The position numbers were made by a program, and so were the translations under genes. DNA of 52,401 nucleotides from an uncultured Lachnospiraceae bacterium (GTDB taxonomy: Bacteria > Bacillota > Clostridia > Lachnospirales > Lachnospiraceae): NCBI GenBank assembly GCA_947626775.1, contig CANQTL010000022.1, positions 1 to 52,401 of the forward strand, read 5' to 3'. Each line of letters opens with the position of its first letter. The stretch's first letter is position 1. Below the pieces are notes generated by a model. The model did no database searches. It was not told the origin of the DNA and worked only from the letters and a program-made list of their open reading frames with translations. Below, one piece after another: positions 1-8,398 of the stretch.

Positions 1-31
1 TTTGCTCACAATTCAATCAATAACAGAAAAA

Positions 32-59
32 TGGTTCTGGGATGCACATCCCAGAACCA
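32..59 (-). terminator. rpsU terminator hairpin
   Basis: Arms of 13 bases (32-44 and 47-59) are perfect reverse complements around CA. Read on the minus strand the stem is followed by TTTTTCTG, the U-rich tail of an intrinsic terminator. It lies about 55 bases beyond the rpsU stop codon. Confidence 0.75.
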
Positions 60-76
60 CTTTGTCGACAGTCTGA

Positions 77-102
77 CAGACTCAAAATCTCTTTTGAGTC
101 TG
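77..102 (-). terminator. second hairpin just after rpsU
   Basis: Arms 77-87 and 92-102 (11 bp) enclose a 4-base loop. The hairpin lies 12 bases after the rpsU stop and before the stronger hairpin at 32-59. There is no clean U-run after the stem, so it may be a 3' stabilising or attenuating structure. Confidence 0.45.
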
Positions 103-114
103 CCTTGCCTGATC

Positions 115-291
115 TTAGTTGTATTTGCGTTTTCTAGCCGCTTCGGACTTCTTCTTGCGTCTTACGCTGGGCTTCTCGTAATGCTCTCTCTTACGAATCT
201 CCTGCTGGATACCCGCCTTTGCGCAGCTTCTCTTGAAACGACGCAACGCGCTGTCCAAAGTCTCGTTCTCTTTCACGATTACGTTCGACAT
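115..291 (-). CDS. rpsU: 30S ribosomal protein S21
   Basis: S21 is a small basic protein of the 30S ribosomal subunit, involved in mRNA binding during initiation. The 58-residue product begins [20 protein letters not shown] and ends in a run of Lys/Arg ([15 protein letters not shown]), which is the normal length and composition for the family. A longer reading frame exists to 324, but the ATG at 291 starts exactly at the conserved N-terminus and has AGGGAGG upstream at 304-310. The gene is monocistronic here, with its own promoter at 367-394 and hairpins after the stop, although alaS lies just upstream in the same direction. Confidence 0.97.
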   Translation of the reverse strand: MSNVIVKENETLDSALRRFKRSCAKAGIQQEIRKREHYEKPSVRRKKKSEAARKRKYN

Positions 292-366
292 TCTCGCACC
301 TGACCTCCCTTCAGTCCCTGACAAGCATTTCGACTGATCGGGTTATTTTCTTTACACACAATGTAA

Positions 367-394
367 ATTATACCACAATTTGGTTATGAGTCAA
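367..394 (-). promoter_or_regulatory. sigma-A promoter of rpsU
   Basis: On the minus strand TTGACT (394-389) is followed by a 16-base spacer and TATAAT (372-367). The start codon of rpsU lies 75 bases downstream. The near-consensus boxes fit strong constitutive transcription of a ribosomal protein gene. Confidence 0.8.
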
Positions 395-468
395 CTGTTA
401 AATTTTCTCGCGTTTCCAAAGCCGCTTCCGGCTGCATCCAGGACACCCCGGACGCGGGGCCCCGTCTC

Positions 469-3108
469 CTATCCGAGCTGCCCCTCCAGCACCTTCGCCG
501 CCTCTGCCAGCGCTCCGTCAATGCCCGCAGGGTTCTTGCCGCCGGCCTGAGCCATACCGGGCCGTCCGCCGCCGCCGCCGCCCACAAGCGCCGCGATCCC
601 CTTGATCAGATTGCCCGCGTGAGCCCCCTTCGCCATCGCGTCCTCGGTTGCCATGGCGATCATATTGACCCTGCCCTCGCTGTCGGAAATCAGGACGACC
701 ACGCCCCCGCCAAGCTTCTCCTTGAGCTGGTCTCCCAGCTCCCGCAGACCGTTCATGTCCACCCCGGCAACTTTCGCCGCCAGAAGTTTTACGCCTTTGA
801 TCTCCCGCACCTGGTCCATCACATCTCCCAGAGCGTCTTTCGCCGCCCTGCTCTTCAGGGATTCATTCTCGCTCTGCAGCGCCTTTATCTCCGCCATCAA
901 ATGTTCGCACCGCTCCACCAGGTTCGCGGGCGACGTCTTGAGCGTCTTCGCCGCAGCGTTCAGCTCTTCCTCCAGCTTCTGATAGTAAGCGGTCACATTG
1001 CCTCCCGTCACCGCCTCGATCCGGCGCACGCCTGCCGCCACGCCGGATTCGGACAGAATCTTAAAAGAACCGATCATTCCCGTAGACTTCACATGTGTGC
1101 CGCCGCACAGCTCTCTGGAGAAATCTCCCATCGAGACGACGCGCACCGTGTCGCCGTACTTTTCCCCAAAGAGCGCCATCGCGCCGGATTTCTTTGCTTC
1201 CTCTATGGTCATGACGTCCGTCTGCACGGAGAGATTCTCCGCGATTTTCTCATTGACGAGCCGCTCCACCTTCTGCAGTTCTTCGGACGTCATCGCCGCG
1301 GGATGGGAGAAGTCGAAACGGGTTCTCTCCCCATCCTGATAGGAACCGGCCTGTTCCACATGGTTGCCCAGCACCTCCCGCAGCGCTTTCTGCAGCAGAT
1401 GCGTAGCGCTGTGATTCTTACAGGTACTGCTTCTCCTGTCCCTGTCCACAGACAGCGTCACGGCGTCGCCCGTCTTGAACATTCCCCGCGTCACCCTGCC
1501 GATGTGTCCGACCTTGCCGCCCAGCAGTTTGATTGTACTCTCCACGCGGAATTCTCCATCCGCCGTGGTGATCACGCCGATATCGCCCTCCTGGCCGCCC
1601 ATGGTAGCGTAGAAAGGCGTCTGCTCCACGATCACGGTACCGGTCTCGCCGTCCGTCAGCGCCTCCGCCAGTTCCGTCTCGGTGGTGAGCACCGTCACTC
1701 TGGAATCGTATGTCAGATTGTCATATCCCACAAACTCCGTGGTGACGGAAGGATCGATGGATTCGTAGACGGTCACGTCCGCGCCCATATAATTCGTCAC
1801 CTTGCGGGCCTTGCGGGCCTTGTCCTTCTGTTCCTGCATGCAGGCTTTAAAACCTTCCTCGTCCACGCGGAAACCCTTTTCCTCCAGAATCTCTTTCGTG
1901 AGATCCAGCGGGAATCCATAGGTGTCGTACAGCCGGAAAGCCTCCGCTCCGTCCAGCTGTCCGCCGCCGTTTCGGGCAAGCGTCTCCTCCATCTCTCCGA
2001 GAATGCTCAACCCCTGATCGATGGTCTTGTTGAATTTGTTTTCCTCCTGCGTCAGCACGTTGAAGATGAATTCCCGCTTCTCCTCCAGCTCCGGGTAGCC
2101 GTCCCTGGAACCTTCGATGACCGTGCCGGCCAGATCGGAGAGGAAGGTCCCCTGCACGCCCAGTTTTCTGCCCTGGCGCGCAGCGCGTCTGATAATGCGC
2201 CGCAGCACATAGCCGCGCCCTTCGTTGGAAGGCATGATGCCGTCGGAGATCATGAACGTCGCCGAGCGGATATGATCGGTGATGATACGGATGGACACAT
2301 CCGTGTCGTAATCTTTCTTATACTCCACGCCCGCGATCTCGCACACCCTGGTGCGCAGCGCGAGCACCGTGTCCACGTCGAAGATGGAATCCACGTCCTG
2401 AACAACGGAGGCCAGTCTCTCCAGCCCCATGCCGGTGTCGATATTTTTCTGGATCAGTTCCGTGTAATTGCCTTTGCCGTCGTTGTCGAACTGGGTAAAG
2501 ACGTTGTTCCAGATCTCCATGTACCGGTCGCAGTCGCAGCCCACGGTACAGCCCGGCTTGCCGCAGCCGTACCTCTCCCCGCGGTCATAGTACACCTCCG
2601 AGCAGGGGCCGCAGGGACCGGAACCGTGCTCCCAGAAATTGTCCTCCTTGCCGAAGCGGAAGATCCGCTCCGGGGCGATGCCGATCTCCTTGTTCCAGAT
2701 CTCGAACGCCTCGTCGTCCTCCTCGTAGACGGAAGGATAGAGCCTGTCGGGATCCAGGCCGACCACCTCCGTCAGAAACTCCCAGCACCAAGAAATCGCC
2801 TCTTTCTTAAAGTAATCGCCGAAAGAAAAGTTCCCCAGCATCTCGAAAAAGGTACCGTGCCTCGCCGTCTTCCCCACATTCTCCAGATCGCCGGTTCGGA
2901 TACACTTCTGACAGGTGGTGACGCGCCTTCTCGGCGGAATCTCCTGCCCCGTAAAATACGGCTTCAGGGGCGCCATGCCCGAATTGATCAGCAGCAGGCT
3001 GTTGTCGTTGTGCGGCACCAGCGAAAAGCTCTTCATCTTCAGATGTCCCTTGCTCTCAAAAAATTCAAGGAACATCCTGCGCAGTTCATTTACGCCATAC
3101 GGTTTCAT
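469..3108 (-). CDS. alaS: alanyl-tRNA synthetase
   Basis: This class II synthetase charges tRNA-Ala in the cytoplasm. The 879-residue length is normal. In order one sees the catalytic core (about residues 1-240, starting MKPYGVNELRRMFLEFFESK, with the class II motif 2 region around RHGTFFEMLGNFSFGDYF), a Cys-rich insert near residue 190, the editing domain with zinc ligands HSATH and CGGTH, and a C-terminal domain ending in a glycine-rich GGGGGGRPGMAQAGG stretch typical of AlaRS. The ATG at 3108 is preceded by AAAGGATAG. glyQS ends 36 bases upstream, so the two synthetases are probably co-transcribed. No T-box leader is visible in front of the pair. Confidence 0.98.
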   Translation of the reverse strand: MKPYGVNELRRMFLEFFESKGHLKMKSFSLVPHNDNSLLLINSGMAPLKPYFTGQEIPPRRRVTTCQKCIRTGDLENVGKTARHGTFFEMLGNFSFGDYFKKEAISWCWEFLTEVVGLDPDRLYPSVYEEDDEAFEIWNKEIGIAPERIFRFGKEDNFWEHGSGPCGPCSEVYYDRGERYGCGKPGCTVGCDCDRYMEIWNNVFTQFDNDGKGNYTELIQKNIDTGMGLERLASVVQDVDSIFDVDTVLALRTRVCEIAGVEYKKDYDTDVSIRIITDHIRSATFMISDGIMPSNEGRGYVLRRIIRRAARQGRKLGVQGTFLSDLAGTVIEGSRDGYPELEEKREFIFNVLTQEENKFNKTIDQGLSILGEMEETLARNGGGQLDGAEAFRLYDTYGFPLDLTKEILEEKGFRVDEEGFKACMQEQKDKARKARKVTNYMGADVTVYESIDPSVTTEFVGYDNLTYDSRVTVLTTETELAEALTDGETGTVIVEQTPFYATMGGQEGDIGVITTADGEFRVESTIKLLGGKVGHIGRVTRGMFKTGDAVTLSVDRDRRSSTCKNHSATHLLQKALREVLGNHVEQAGSYQDGERTRFDFSHPAAMTSEELQKVERLVNEKIAENLSVQTDVMTIEEAKKSGAMALFGEKYGDTVRVVSMGDFSRELCGGTHVKSTGMIGSFKILSESGVAAGVRRIEAVTGGNVTAYYQKLEEELNAAAKTLKTSPANLVERCEHLMAEIKALQSENESLKSRAAKDALGDVMDQVREIKGVKLLAAKVAGVDMNGLRELGDQLKEKLGGGVVVLISDSEGRVNMIAMATEDAMAKGAHAGNLIKGIAALVGGGGGGRPGMAQAGGKNPAGIDGALAEAAKVLEGQLG

Positions 3109-3144
3109 TTCGTTCTTCTATCCTTTCCCTCAGTAATGTTTTGA

Positions 3145-4533
3145 TCAGAAATCAAATTTATCCGCAAAGTATGCGTCAAGCTCTGCGATCGCCACGCGTT
3201 CCTGCTCCATGGAATCGCGAAATCTGACCGTGACGCGGTTGTCCGTCTCGGAATCAAAATCATATGTAACGCAGAAAGGCGTGCCGATCTCATCCTGCCT
3301 GCGGTAGCGCTTGCCGATATTGCCGCGGTCGTCGAACTCGCAGTTGTATTTCTTACACAGCTGCGCATAGATTTTCTCCGCTCCCTCGTTCAGCTTCTTC
3401 GAGAGCGGCAGCACGCCGATCTTGACGGGCGCGATCGCCGGATGGAAGTGCAGCACGGTGCGCACGTCTCCCTCGCCGATCTCCTCCTCGTCGTAAGCCG
3501 CGCACAGGAAAGCCAGCACCACTCTGTCCGCGCCCAGCGACGGTTCGATGACGTAGGGCACATATTTTTCATTTTTTGTATCGTCGAAATAGGACAGATC
3601 CTCGCCGGAGGTGTTCTGGTGCTGCGTCAGATCGTAATCCGTTCTGTCCGCGATGCCCCACAGTTCGCCCCAGCCGAAGGGGAACAGGAACTCGATGTCC
3701 GTCGTGCCCTTGGAATAGAACGCCAGCTCCGCCGGGTCGTGATCGCGCAGCCGCATCTCTTCCTCCCTGATGCCCAGGGAAAGCAGCCAGTCGCGGCAGA
3801 ATCCTCTCCAATACCGGAACCACTCCAGATCCGTCCCGGGCTCGCAGAAAAATTCAAGTTCCATCTGTTCAAACTCTCTCGTGCGGAAAGTAAAATTGCC
3901 AGGCGTGATCTCGTTGCGGAACGATTTGCCGATCTGCCCGATGCCGAAAGGGATTTTCTTTCTCGATGTGCGCTGCACGTTCTTGAAATTCACAAAGATG
4001 CCCTGCGCCGTCTCGGGGCGCAGATAGACCGTATTCTTGGCGTCCTCGGTGACGCCCTGAAACGTCTTGAACATCAGGTTGAACTGTCTGATGTCGGTAA
4101 AGTTATGTTTGCCGCAGGTCGGGCACGGGATGTGATGTTCCTCCACGAAATCCTTCATCTGCTGCTGGCTCCAGCCGTCCACGGACTCCTCAAACTTGAT
4201 GCCGTTCTCCGCCGCATAGTCCTCGATCAGTTTGTCCGCGCGGAACCTCTCGTGACACTCCTTACAGTCCATCAGCGGATCGGAGAAACCGCCCAGATGC
4301 CCCGACGCGACCCAGGTCTGGGGATTCATCAGAATCGCGCAGTCCACGCCCACATTGTAGGGATTCTCCGTGACAAACTTCTGCCACCAGGCTTTCTTTA
4401 CATTATTTTTCAGCTCCACGCCGAGATTGCCGTAATCCCATGTATTCGCCAGCCCGCCGTAGATCTCGGAGCCGGGATATACGAATCCTCTCGCCTTCGC
4501 CAGCGCCACAATCTTATCCATTGTCTTTTCCAT
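3145..4533 (-). CDS. glyQS: glycyl-tRNA synthetase, single-chain dimeric type
   Basis: This enzyme attaches glycine to tRNA-Gly. At 462 residues it is the alpha2 (eukaryote/archaea-like) form used by many Bacillota, not the two-subunit bacterial form. Visible features are two Cys pairs (CKECHE and CPTCGKH), class II motif 2 with [12 protein letters not shown], and a C-terminal anticodon-binding domain starting near [14 protein letters not shown]. The start at 4533 has GGAGAGGAAA upstream. A TATAAT box lies at 4593-4588 on this strand without a convincing -35. The gene is 143 bases downstream of the lipoprotein gene and 36 bases upstream of alaS. Confidence 0.97.
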   Translation of the reverse strand: MEKTMDKIVALAKARGFVYPGSEIYGGLANTWDYGNLGVELKNNVKKAWWQKFVTENPYNVGVDCAILMNPQTWVASGHLGGFSDPLMDCKECHERFRADKLIEDYAAENGIKFEESVDGWSQQQMKDFVEEHHIPCPTCGKHNFTDIRQFNLMFKTFQGVTEDAKNTVYLRPETAQGIFVNFKNVQRTSRKKIPFGIGQIGKSFRNEITPGNFTFRTREFEQMELEFFCEPGTDLEWFRYWRGFCRDWLLSLGIREEEMRLRDHDPAELAFYSKGTTDIEFLFPFGWGELWGIADRTDYDLTQHQNTSGEDLSYFDDTKNEKYVPYVIEPSLGADRVVLAFLCAAYDEEEIGEGDVRTVLHFHPAIAPVKIGVLPLSKKLNEGAEKIYAQLCKKYNCEFDDRGNIGKRYRRQDEIGTPFCVTYDFDSETDNRVTVRFRDSMEQERVAIAELDAYFADKFDF

Positions 4534-4676
4534 AGTGATTTCCTCTCCGTCTTCTTCCGCCTGAGCGGCGGTTATTTAATATGAACAATTATACTGACTT
4601 CATGCCCTCCCCTGCCGCGTGAACGCTTCGGAATGGGGCGCATGATGATCGCCTCTGTGACTGATATGGCTTTCTC

Positions 4677-5312
4677 TCACTCGAATACGATGTATGACAG
4701 CACGCTTTCATCCGCGGCCCCGTTTTCCGGATGGGAAATCAGCGCACTGTTTTTGCCGTAAAAGGTGACATCCAGATCGCTGTCTGCGCTCTGGTTGATA
4801 TAGAGCACCTTCCCGTAAGTAGTGACCAGAAGCTCTTCCGACGGCTTGGTAGCAATCACTACGATCTTTTTCTGGTCCTGCTCTTCCATATAGCCCACTT
4901 CCATCGGCTCGCCGTCCGCCGAGACGAAGGCGACGCCTTCTAACGGATAGCCCTGCACGCCGGCCTCTGTCAGCGGCCCTACATACAGCTCTCTGTGGTT
5001 GAAGCCGCTGTAATCCCGATCCGTCGCATACTGCAGTTTGATCGTTACGCTCCCGTTCTTCTCCTCCACAGATTCCAGCTTGACGCTGTCGCCGCCATAG
5101 TCCGCGCAGTACTCCGTCACTCTGTCCTCCGCCAGCTTTGTCAGTTCGCCCTCCTCGTAGTAGTTCTGCTCAAAACCGCCCACGATCTTATGCGCGATCG
5201 CTCCGTCCTTGCCGATTGAGATGGAGGACACATTCCGCGCCTCCCCGTTTCCGCAGCCGGCAAGTCCGAGGAATACCGCAAGAATCAGCAGCGCCGCTTT
5301 TCCTCTTTGCAT
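4677..5312 (-). CDS. predicted secreted lipoprotein of unknown function
   Basis: The 211-residue product begins MQRGKAALLILAVFLGLAGC, a short basic n-region and hydrophobic core ending in a LAGC lipobox, so it should be lipid-anchored on the outer face of the membrane. I do not recognise the remaining domain. It is acidic, with predicted beta-rich segments such as GSVTIKLQY and VSADGEPMEVGY. I chose the ATG at 5312 because GGAGG sits at 5323-5327 and because an upstream start at 5357 would put a charged extension before the signal peptide. It lies 54 bases after recO in the same direction and may share its transcript. Confidence 0.8.
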   Translation of the reverse strand: MQRGKAALLILAVFLGLAGCGNGEARNVSSISIGKDGAIAHKIVGGFEQNYYEEGELTKLAEDRVTEYCADYGGDSVKLESVEEKNGSVTIKLQYATDRDYSGFNHRELYVGPLTEAGVQGYPLEGVAFVSADGEPMEVGYMEEQDQKKIVVIATKPSEELLVTTYGKVLYINQSADSDLDVTFYGKNSALISHPENGAADESVLSYIVFE

Positions 5313-5366
5313 TTCCTTTTTTCCTCCGGTCCATTCTGATTCGCTCACATACCGCATTCCATTATA

Positions 5367-6014
5367 TTAAAGATTATCCACAATTTCAAGACTTTTAAAC
5401 GGCCGGTCCGTGTATCTCCTTCGATAGTCGTCCGCGATCTGCCCAAGCTGTGTAAGCACCTTCGGCGTCACGGTAAACGTATACAGCTTCTCAATGCCCG
5501 CGTCCATAATATAGGAAACCGCGTAGGCAGTGGATTCCTCCCACTCCCCTTCCGCGGGCATTCCGGGAAATTCGCCGTTTAACACCATCGCCTTCATCTC
5601 GAATATGTAGCGGACCAGCCTGTTCGGAATCCCGTCGTGCAGAAGAGCCCTGAGGGACTGGTAGAGCAGCTTCAGCATCTCCTTCTCGTCATTGTTCTCC
5701 CTGGTGTAGTAGTCCATCACTTCCAGAAAATACATCCCGTAGCAGGCGCCCTCGAAATCCTCGCGGAAGCCCTCGAAATAATTGCTGATCGCCGCCTCCG
5801 TGACGGTATAAGAACTGCGCCCGGCATACATTTTGAACTCCCCGAAGGAAAAGGGATTCGTCGCCGCCAGCAGCCTGCTGCCCTGCCTGCGCGCCCCTCT
5901 CGCAAAGGCGGATATCTTTCCCATCTGCGTCGTCAGTATCACAATCCTCCTGTCGTACTCGCCGATCGGTTCAGCCTTTAAAATCATTCCCGTAATCTGT
6001 GTAAATTCCTGCAT
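5367..6014 (-). CDS. recO: DNA repair protein RecO
   Basis: RecO works with RecR in loading RecA onto SSB-coated single-stranded DNA. The N-terminal OB-fold signature is clear: GMILKAEPIGEYDRRIVILT, then GKISAFARGARR and LLAATNPFSFGEF. The 215-residue product is somewhat shorter than many family members and I see no Cys4 zinc-binding cluster in its C-terminal half, although several RecO lineages lack it. The ATG at 6014 has GGGAGAA upstream. An in-frame start at 6089 adds only a basic, non-conserved stretch inside the neighbouring small gene. The first 44 bases overlap the 3' end of the yqzL-like gene in another frame. Confidence 0.93.
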   Translation of the reverse strand: MQEFTQITGMILKAEPIGEYDRRIVILTTQMGKISAFARGARRQGSRLLAATNPFSFGEFKMYAGRSSYTVTEAAISNYFEGFREDFEGACYGMYFLEVMDYYTRENNDEKEMLKLLYQSLRALLHDGIPNRLVRYIFEMKAMVLNGEFPGMPAEGEWEESTAYAVSYIMDAGIEKLYTFTVTPKVLTQLGQIADDYRRRYTDRPFKSLEIVDNL

Positions 6015-6159
6015 GAGAATGTTCTCCCGCCTGTTTCTGCGTTTCCCGTCCGCTCTCACCGCGCTGCGCGCGCGCGTCTTTTGCCGCATTTCTATATGCC
6101 AGGAAATCGTCGATCTTTCCCGTCGCCATAAATCTGTCCCAGTAATTTATCTCATTCAT
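5971..6159 (-). CDS. YqzL-like small protein between era and recO
   Basis: The 62-residue product starts MNEINYWDRFMATGKIDDFL and continues AYRNA. This pattern (aromatic-W-x-x-F-x-x-T/S-G-x-I-x-x-Y/F-L) and the position between era and recO both match the small YqzL family, whose function is unknown. The ATG at 6159 has AGGGGCG six bases upstream. The protein is longer than typical YqzL proteins: its last 15 or so residues are read from DNA that also encodes the start of recO, so the tail may be an accident of a late stop codon. The overlap suggests translational coupling. Confidence 0.75.
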   Translation of the reverse strand: MNEINYWDRFMATGKIDDFLAYRNAAKDARAQRGESGRETQKQAGEHSHAGIYTDYGNDFKG

Positions 6160-6217
6160 CTTACGCCCCTAATCCTCTCTCAACGACTAGTTTTAGGGTT
6201 CGCAGAATCGCCTGTTT

Positions 6218-7123
6218 CTATTCTGTATCTTTCGGATCGTAGCCGAAATTTTTCAGAAGATAATCACTGTCCCGCCAATCTTTCTTCACCTTGACCCACA
6301 GCTTCAGATTGACCTGTTTTTCCACCAGATCTTCGATCTCCGGCCTCGCCAGAGAGCCGATTTTCTTGAGCATAGCGCCCTGCCTGCCTATGATAATTCC
6401 CTTGTGGGACTCCCGCTCGCAGATGATCGTCGCCTCGATATCGACGATGTGTCTCCGAAACTTCATCTCCTCGATCGTCACCGCGACGCCGTGAGGCACT
6501 TCCTCCTCCAGGCACCTGAGCGCCTTCTCCCGGATCAGTTCCGCCACGATCTGGCGCATGGGCTGATCCGTCACCGTATCCTCGTCGTAAAAAGGCTCCC
6601 CATAGGGCAGATACTTCATGATGCAGGAGAGCAGTACGTCCAGCCCGTCTTTTTTCAGCGCGGAGACCGGCACGATCTCCGCAAAATCATACTGCCTGCT
6701 GTAGACGTCGATATAAGTGAGAAGCAGATCTTTCCTCACGGTGTCAATCTTGTTGATGACGAGAATGACCGGCGTCTTCGTCTTTCCCAGCTGCTCGATG
6801 ATGTGCCGTTCCCCCGCGCCGATATAGTCCGTGGGCTCCACCAGCCACACGATCACGTCCACGTCGGACATGGTGCGCCTGGCCACGTTCACCATATAAG
6901 TCCCCAGCTTGTTTTTCGCCTTGTGGATCCCCGGCGTATCTAAAAAAACAATCTGTCCCTCCTTAGACGTATAGACCGTCTGGATACGGTTTCTGGTGGT
7001 CTGCGGTCTGTTCGAGGTGATCGCAATCTTCTGTCCGATCAGTGCGTTCATCAGCGTCGATTTGCCCACGTTGGGTCTGCCGATCAGCGTGGCAAACCCG
7101 GATCTGAATTTTGTATTCTCCAT
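6218..7123 (-). CDS. era: GTPase Era
   Basis: Era is an essential GTPase that binds the 3' end of 16S rRNA and aids 30S maturation. The 301-residue product shows G1 GRPNVGKS, G3 DTPG, G4 NKID and the SALK-type G5 motif in its first 180 residues. A C-terminal KH domain follows, with GIIIGRQGAMLKKIG and the conserved tail WVKVKKDWRD. Length and domain order are normal. It starts 15 bases after the DUF4349 gene and is followed by the yqzL-like gene and recO. Confidence 0.98.
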   Translation of the reverse strand: MENTKFRSGFATLIGRPNVGKSTLMNALIGQKIAITSNRPQTTRNRIQTVYTSKEGQIVFLDTPGIHKAKNKLGTYMVNVARRTMSDVDVIVWLVEPTDYIGAGERHIIEQLGKTKTPVILVINKIDTVRKDLLLTYIDVYSRQYDFAEIVPVSALKKDGLDVLLSCIMKYLPYGEPFYDEDTVTDQPMRQIVAELIREKALRCLEEEVPHGVAVTIEEMKFRRHIVDIEATIICERESHKGIIIGRQGAMLKKIGSLARPEIEDLVEKQVNLKLWVKVKKDWRDSDYLLKNFGYDPKDTE

Positions 7124-7138
7124 AGATGCCCTTTCCGT

Positions 7139-8302
7139 CTATTCCTCTTGCCCGTCCGCGGCACAGGCGCTGCATTTTTCTTCCGCCTGCGTCTCTGTCC
7201 CGCTTCCGTCTGCGCTCCGTTCTTCCCCGGCGGCGGACGTCTTCCGCTCCGCCTTCTTCGCCCGGAATCTTCCGAACCGCCCGGGCGCTTTCCCTGCGCG
7301 GCGCTTCCGGTACAGCTTCCGCACCGCTCTGAACACGAGAACCAGAACGGCAAGCGCGATCAGCCAGCAGACAATGTAGGGCAGATTGACGATCACGCCC
7401 ACGAAGCCATTCTGCAGATCCAGGCCGAGGTGGTAGAAACTGTCCGCAAGTCCCTGCCTGATCCTGCCCCAGATCCCCTGCTCCTCCACAGGCGTCAGCC
7501 GCTTCACCTCCTGCACGTTCAGGTTGACCGTACTGTAACTCACCTGATTCTGCAGCGTGCGCAGCTGGGATTCCATGCTCTCCAGCTCGTAGCGCACCTC
7601 GGACAGCCTGGACTCTATGGCGATCAGATCCTCCACCGTCTCCGCCTGCATGAGAAGTTCCGTCAGGCGCTCCTGCTCCACCCGCAGCGAATTTCTATGG
7701 CTCTCCATGTCCACGTACCGCAGGGTCACGTCCTCCACGCGCTCTTCCTTGTTGACGATATTGGAAGCTTCGCCCACTCTGCCGATGAATTCATCAAGCC
7801 TGTCCGCGGGAATGCGCACCGTGAGATTACAGCTCCTGCGCTGAAAATCGGGGTTGTCATACTGATTGCCGTTGTACTGGTAGCGGTATTCCACATAACC
7901 GCCGAGGTCTGCGATCTGAACTTCCAAGTCACTCAGCAGCTCGTCATACCGCTCCGTCTCCGTGTACAGATCCACTGTCCGGATCAGCTTGCGCGCCGTC
8001 TGCGCGCTCTCTTCTGAGAGCTGCGCATCGCCCGGGTTCCCGCTTTCCTCTTCAGGCGTCTCCGCATTGTATGCAGCTGGGGTCGTGTCGGCTCTTCCCT
8101 CCACCGCATACGCCCCGTTGTCGTACAGACCGTATCCCGCCTCTGCCGCGGCGGCGTCTGTCGCCGCCTCCGGCATGGCCGTATCAGCCGCCAGATCGTA
8201 CTTGCCGGCGCTGCCGCAGCCCGCAAGCAGGATCGCCGCAAGCGCCGCCGCGAAACTTACCGCCGTCTGCTTTCTCCGTCTTTTCTGCAATATCCTTTTC
8301 AT
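7139..8302 (-). CDS. DUF4349-family lipoprotein with C-terminal membrane helix
   Basis: The 387-residue product has a lipoprotein signal peptide (hydrophobic stretch ending LLAGC), then a low-complexity Ala/Asp/Glu linker to about residue 100. A DUF4349 domain follows with RKLIRTVDLYTETERYDELL, a long coiled coil around residues 200-260 (RLTELLMQAETVEDLIAIES) and YSTVNLNVQEV. A membrane helix (IVCWLIALAVLVLVFRAV) and a Lys/Arg-rich cytoplasmic tail end the protein. It would be anchored at both ends with the coiled coil outside the cell. No enzymatic role is established for the family. It heads the probable era operon and has a good promoter at 8357-8386. Confidence 0.85.
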   Translation of the reverse strand: MKRILQKRRRKQTAVSFAAALAAILLAGCGSAGKYDLAADTAMPEAATDAAAAEAGYGLYDNGAYAVEGRADTTPAAYNAETPEEESGNPGDAQLSEESAQTARKLIRTVDLYTETERYDELLSDLEVQIADLGGYVEYRYQYNGNQYDNPDFQRRSCNLTVRIPADRLDEFIGRVGEASNIVNKEERVEDVTLRYVDMESHRNSLRVEQERLTELLMQAETVEDLIAIESRLSEVRYELESMESQLRTLQNQVSYSTVNLNVQEVKRLTPVEEQGIWGRIRQGLADSFYHLGLDLQNGFVGVIVNLPYIVCWLIALAVLVLVFRAVRKLYRKRRAGKAPGRFGRFRAKKAERKTSAAGEERSADGSGTETQAEEKCSACAADGQEE

Positions 8303-8356
8303 AGGTTTTCCTCCCTTGTCTCACCGTTCGGATCTGCCGCCAAAAGATCCGTTCCT

Positions 8357-8386
8357 TTTATAAACAATACCTTCCGGCCCGGTCAA
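8357..8386 (-). promoter_or_regulatory. promoter of the DUF4349-era-recO unit
   Basis: On the minus strand TTGACC (8386-8381) is followed by an 18-base spacer and TATAAA (8362-8357); TTATAA gives a 17-base spacer. It lies 55 bases before the DUF4349 start codon. Confidence 0.65.
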
Positions 8387-8398
8387 AGGTTGCAAAAA

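Noticed and set aside
420..433. Small hairpin after alaS as an intrinsic terminator
   Set aside because: The stem is only 5 bp and there is no proper U-run, so evidence is too weak to list.
619..3144. An 841-codon open frame on the plus strand opposite alaS
   Set aside because: It is antisense to a certain gene, its translation is His/Arg/Leu-rich with no family features, and long antisense frames are expected from G+C-biased third positions.
4534..4676. Possible T-box riboswitch before glyQS
   Set aside because: The interval is too short and lacks the conserved T-box sequence and the terminator/antiterminator pair.
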